This document shows positions 5,596 to 7,347 of a stretch of DNA of 7,347 nt, in pieces (within the stretch, counting starts at the first letter, position 1; the number at the start of each line of letters is the position of its first letter). A program made the position numbers and the translations under genes. The stretch comes from JACROF01 sp964598995. Its GTDB lineage: Bacteria > Patescibacteriota > Microgenomatia > Levybacterales > UBA12049. The stretch covers positions 1 through 7,347 of the forward strand of contig CAZRDR010000003.1 in the NCBI GenBank assembly GCA_964598995.1. Reading direction: 5' to 3'. The notes beneath the pieces were generated by a model. It was not told where the DNA came from. It made no database searches and saw only the letters and a list, made by a program, of their open reading frames with translations.

Positions 5596-6459
5596 ATGGA
5601 TCGCGAAAAAGCTCCCCGCAGAGTATATACACCCTCACTTCCTCAACAAGAAATTCTTTTTCGAGCTGAAAATATCCGAGCCAGATACCCAACTATTGGC
5701 GTAATCGGAGGATTAGGCCCTGATGCGACAGTTGACCTTATGCGTGAGATAACAGAGAACACACGGCTGATGCTTGGTGCTAAAAAAGATCAGGATCATA
5801 TCAGAGTGCTCGTTGCTAGTAACCCTGAAACGCCGGATCGTACAGGACACATAAAATATTGGCTAGGTAAGAGTGATGAGGAAGTAGAAGATCCATTCTT
5901 CCATCTCGTCTCATCATATCTTGATCTTAAAAGCCAGCAAGGACAGAAACAACGTGTAAAGTATGTGGGTGTACCATGTAATACCGCTCACCTCTATGTT
6001 CCTGCACTTCAGCAAGTCATGGACGAAGATGAAAGTGGGATGGAGATAGTGCACATGATAAAAGCAGTTGGCGATACTATTCATAGGGATCATCGTGATG
6101 TTAAGACAGTCGGATTACTTGCAACGTCTGGAACGATAGAGACTGAACTGTATCAAGGAGTACTCGAAGAAGCAGGACTCCGGGTCGTGATCCCGGACCA
6201 AGATGATCAGGAGCATTTAGTCATGAAGGGAATTTATGATAAAGACGAGGGAGTAAAAGCCGGCCATATCGAAATACCTCGACAACGATTTATTGAAGCT
6301 GCGAGAAATCTGAAGAAAAGGGGAGCACAAGCAGTCATTGAAGGCTGTACTGAGATTCCTCTAGCTCTCACACAAGCACATCTAAAGGACATGTTAGTTA
6401 TTAATCCAACCAATATTCTGGCGCGGACATTAATTGAACGTACGGTTGCTGCCGCATAG
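5596..6459 (+). CDS. Aspartate/glutamate racemase family protein
   Basis: The 287-residue product has the PLP-independent Asp/Glu racemase plan. After an N-terminal extension of about 32 residues come TIGVIGGLGPDATVDLM (33-49), the first catalytic-cysteine motif VPCNTAH (126-132, Cys128), a central strand VGLLATSGTIE (172-182), and the second cysteine motif EGCTEIPL (249-256, Cys251). With both cysteines and their contexts intact it should be an active two-base racemase or epimerase. 'GGLGP.AT' points to the RacX/YgeA/aspartate-racemase branch rather than to MurI glutamate racemase. The likely reaction is interconversion of L- and D-aspartate or a related amino acid in the cytoplasm. The N-terminal extension is unusual. 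Position directly after the ATP-grasp-like gene suggests it supplies a D-amino acid to that ligase, which is inference. Confidence 0.9.
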   Translation: MDREKAPRRVYTPSLPQQEILFRAENIRARYPTIGVIGGLGPDATVDLMREITENTRLMLGAKKDQDHIRVLVASNPETPDRTGHIKYWLGKSDEEVEDPFFHLVSSYLDLKSQQGQKQRVKYVGVPCNTAHLYVPALQQVMDEDESGMEIVHMIKAVGDTIHRDHRDVKTVGLLATSGTIETELYQGVLEEAGLRVVIPDQDDQEHLVMKGIYDKDEGVKAGHIEIPRQRFIEAARNLKKRGAQAVIEGCTEIPLALTQAHLKDMLVINPTNILARTLIERTVAAA

Positions 6460-6460
6460 C

Positions 6461-6480
6461 TTCTTACACTTTTCTTACAC
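6461..6480 (+). promoter_or_regulatory. Direct repeat TTCTTACAC with 11-base period upstream of the FN3-like gene
   Basis: TTCTTACAC occurs at 6461-6469 and again at 6472-6480, one helical turn apart, ten bases before the -35 of the next gene. It shares the TTAC core and the 11-base period with the array at 4152-4183. The nearest TTAC lies 38 bases before the -10 here and 27 there, a difference of exactly 11, so the boxes face the same side of the helix relative to the polymerase. Confidence 0.45.
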
Positions 6481-6489
6481 AACAGCTTA

Positions 6490-6518
6490 TTGACACGCTA
6501 TAGGTCATATGATATAAA
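6490..6518 (+). promoter_or_regulatory. Strong promoter of the FN3-like secreted protein gene
   Basis: A perfect TTGACA (6490-6495), a 17-base spacer and TATAAA (6513-6518, five of six) predict a start near 6525 and a leader of about eight bases before the ATG at 6533. There is no Shine-Dalgarno sequence. Confidence 0.65.
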
Positions 6519-6532
6519 TCAGCCCATAGAAT

Positions 6533-7174
6533 ATGAATAAAGCAATTTTAAGTTCAATCGTCGCAGCAGGCCTTGTCTTAGGTTCTGTTTTCCCAGTAGC
6601 TGCTGGTTATAATGATCCACTTCCAAATGCCAGTTGTGTTGGTGGCGATTTCAAACTCTACATGAATCCAAAAGGTGTCTCAAGTCGTCACGCTGTACGC
6701 ATCGATGACCTTACAAATCCTTGGAATCCTCAAGCAATGTACCCAGGTGATAGTCTTAATGACAATACTAAAGGTTCAGCATACGTTGTCCAAAAAGAAG
6801 TTTCACATGAATATAGTTGGTGGATCCATGATGTAGACGCTAATGGCGTTTATGGGCCAGCAAAAAGTGGACGTGTCTATTGTAGAGTAGATAGTCCTTC
6901 AGGATTAACAGCAACGTATGATTATCCATATGTAACTCTTAAATGGAATGCAGTTCCTGGAGCAACTCGTTATGCGATTCGTGCTGATAACCAAATCAAT
7001 GGTTGGAACAATGATACTCCAAACGATGGCGACCATGTCGCTAACCACTTAACTACAACTGAATTTAGATTTAAAGCAGCACACGATCGCAAGATCAGTT
7101 GGTGGGTACATGCTGTAGATAAATACGGTGCATACTCAGACGCTGCTATCGGTCCAGTACTTTCTACTAACTAA
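6533..7174 (+). CDS. Small secreted protein of two FN3-like repeats
   Basis: The 213-residue product begins with a signal peptide (MNK, hydrophobic core to about residue 20, likely cleavage after VAA at residue 24). The rest is two copies of one module in an exact 94-residue register. HAVRIDD at 53 matches YAIRADN at 147, and SWWIHDVDANGVYG at 95 matches SWWVHAVDKYGAYS at 189. The segment YVTLKWNAVPGATRYAIR (133-150) is typical of fibronectin type III-like beta-sandwiches, which suggests a binding or surface-layer role; no enzymatic motif is visible. Cys35 and Cys117 bracket the first module and could form a disulphide; the second has none. There is no LPxTG or lipobox, so it should be released or held non-covalently. 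A strong promoter suggests abundant expression. Specific function is unknown. Confidence 0.82.
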   Translation: MNKAILSSIVAAGLVLGSVFPVAAGYNDPLPNASCVGGDFKLYMNPKGVSSRHAVRIDDLTNPWNPQAMYPGDSLNDNTKGSAYVVQKEVSHEYSWWIHDVDANGVYGPAKSGRVYCRVDSPSGLTATYDYPYVTLKWNAVPGATRYAIRADNQINGWNNDTPNDGDHVANHLTTTEFRFKAAHDRKISWWVHAVDKYGAYSDAAIGPVLSTN

Positions 7175-7191
7175 GTAGCATCAATCTCCCC

Positions 7192-7219
7192 TTGACATTA
7201 GCCACAAAATAGCTATAAT
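7192..7219 (+). promoter_or_regulatory. Consensus sigma-70-type promoter at the right end
   Basis: TTGACA (7192-7197) and TATAAT (7214-7219) are both perfect, separated by 16 bases; this is the best promoter in the window. It starts 18 bases after the stop of the FN3-like gene, and no open reading frame of useful size follows within the window. Confidence 0.75.
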
Positions 7220-7226
7220 AGCTAAT
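7197..7226. repeat. Nested symmetric elements around the -10 (candidate operator)
   Basis: ATTAGC (7197-7202) is the reverse complement of GCTAAT (7221-7226). Inside it, the self-complementary TAGCTA occurs at 7210-7215 and 7219-7224, overlapping both ends of the TATAAT. A repressor dimer bound here would block the promoter. Such A/T-rich symmetry can also be accidental. Confidence 0.3.
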
Positions 7227-7285
7227 ACCTATGTAGGAAAGGCAAATAGATATTTTTCTATGAACTCGCCTTGGCGAGTTTTTTT
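7226..7285 (+). ncRNA. Predicted short transcript or leader RNA of about 60 bases
   Basis: A start about seven bases after the perfect -10 and an end in the T-run of the hairpin at 7263-7285 define a transcript of about 60 bases. It contains a start-stop ATGTAG at 7231-7236, a purine run GGAAAGG (7236-7242) and a small A/U stem (ATAGA 7246-7250 with TCTAT 7257-7261). It matches no RNA family I know. It may be a small RNA or an attenuated leader for a gene beyond the window. Confidence 0.35.
7263..7285 (+). terminator. Rho-independent terminator
   Basis: AACTCGC (7263-7269) pairs perfectly with GCGAGTT (7274-7280) around a CTTG tetraloop, and the T-run continues through 7285. It is the only clear intrinsic terminator in the window. 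It could end both the FN3-like gene's transcript and the short transcript from 7226. The minus-strand side lacks a T-run, so it works in one direction. Confidence 0.85.
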
Positions 7286-7311
7286 GTCTCTACATACTTC
7301 ATTACCTCTTA

Positions 7312-7343
7312 ACTTGTCCGCCACTCTGGCGAGATTAACAAGT
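7312..7343 (+). other. Two-part hairpin after the terminator
   Basis: ACTTGT (7312-7317) pairs with ACAAGT (7338-7343), and inside it CGCCA (7319-7323) pairs with TGGCG (7327-7331) around a three-base loop, leaving AGATTA unpaired on one side. There is no T-run, so it is not a terminator. It may be part of a leader or structured RNA that continues past the right edge. Confidence 0.4.
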
Positions 7344-7347
7344 CGTA

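Noticed and set aside
7312..7336. Resemblance of the minus strand (GCCAGAG TG GCGGA) to the first bases of a tRNA-Leu or tRNA-Ser gene
   Set aside because: The D-loop GG, anticodon arm and TTC arm cannot be placed in the following bases, so no tRNA can be folded.
7260..7347. Open frame from ATG 7260 running off the right edge
   Set aside because: It reads straight through the terminator hairpin and its T-run and has no promoter at the spacing seen for the other genes.
7231..7347. Minus-strand open frame entering from the right edge and ending at 7231
   Set aside because: It includes the terminator stem and tail, and its peptide matches no family I know; a short chance frame is more likely.
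1..7347. CRISPR array, insertion sequence or other mobile element
   Set aside because: No spaced direct repeats of 25-40 bases, transposase or integrase gene, or long terminal inverted repeats were seen; the only notable direct repeats are the 11-base-period boxes near promoters.

Overview
The window looks like a piece of a small-genome bacterial chromosome, most likely from the Candidate Phyla Radiation / Patescibacteria (Microgenomates or Parcubacteria side). The reasons are a DUF5667-type secreted coiled-coil protein, a minimal SpoU-type RNA methyltransferase, a small family-4-like uracil-DNA glycosylase, and a short membrane protein of the 'IPNPYL...SH...D..PHWD' type. These assignments come from remembered family patterns, not from a search. 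The only TGA used as a stop is followed directly by an in-frame TAG, and no recognised gene has an internal TGA. That fits the standard bacterial code and argues against lineages that read UGA as glycine.

Layout. Positions 1-128 (-) hold the start of a membrane protein that runs off the left edge. Divergent from it, 202-1200 (+) is a secreted DUF5667 protein, followed by an RNA methyltransferase (1217-1759, +) and a uracil-DNA glycosylase (1806-2372, +). The glycosylase meets a FemAB/GNAT-like acyltransferase (2369-3295, -) tail to tail, sharing TTAA. Upstream of the acyltransferase on the same strand is an S51 (dipeptidase E/cyanophycinase-like) hydrolase (3313-4110, -). Divergent from that hydrolase are a large ATP-grasp-like ligase (4222-5547, +), an aspartate/glutamate racemase (5596-6459, +) and a secreted protein with two FN3-like repeats (6533-7174, +). 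The right end (7175-7347) has no gene. It holds a consensus promoter, a start-stop ATGTAG, an intrinsic terminator and a second hairpin. Genes cover nearly everything else; no gap exceeds 175 bases.

Two themes stand out. First, every start codon lies only 6-15 bases downstream of a plausible -10 hexamer and has no Shine-Dalgarno sequence. Each gene therefore appears to have its own promoter and a leaderless or almost leaderless mRNA. This rule also moves the start of the S51 hydrolase from a GTG at 4128 to the ATG at 4110.

Second, acyltransferase, S51 hydrolase, ATP-grasp-like ligase and racemase form a four-gene neighbourhood. Together they could racemise an acidic amino acid, ligate it into a peptide or isopeptide, transfer it and hydrolyse it, for example in a cell-wall cross-bridge or a cyanophycin-like material. 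That role is inference. The divergent hydrolase/ligase promoter region contains three TTAC boxes with an exact 11-base period, and the FN3-like gene has two more with the same period. This suggests a shared OmpR/PhoB-type regulator.
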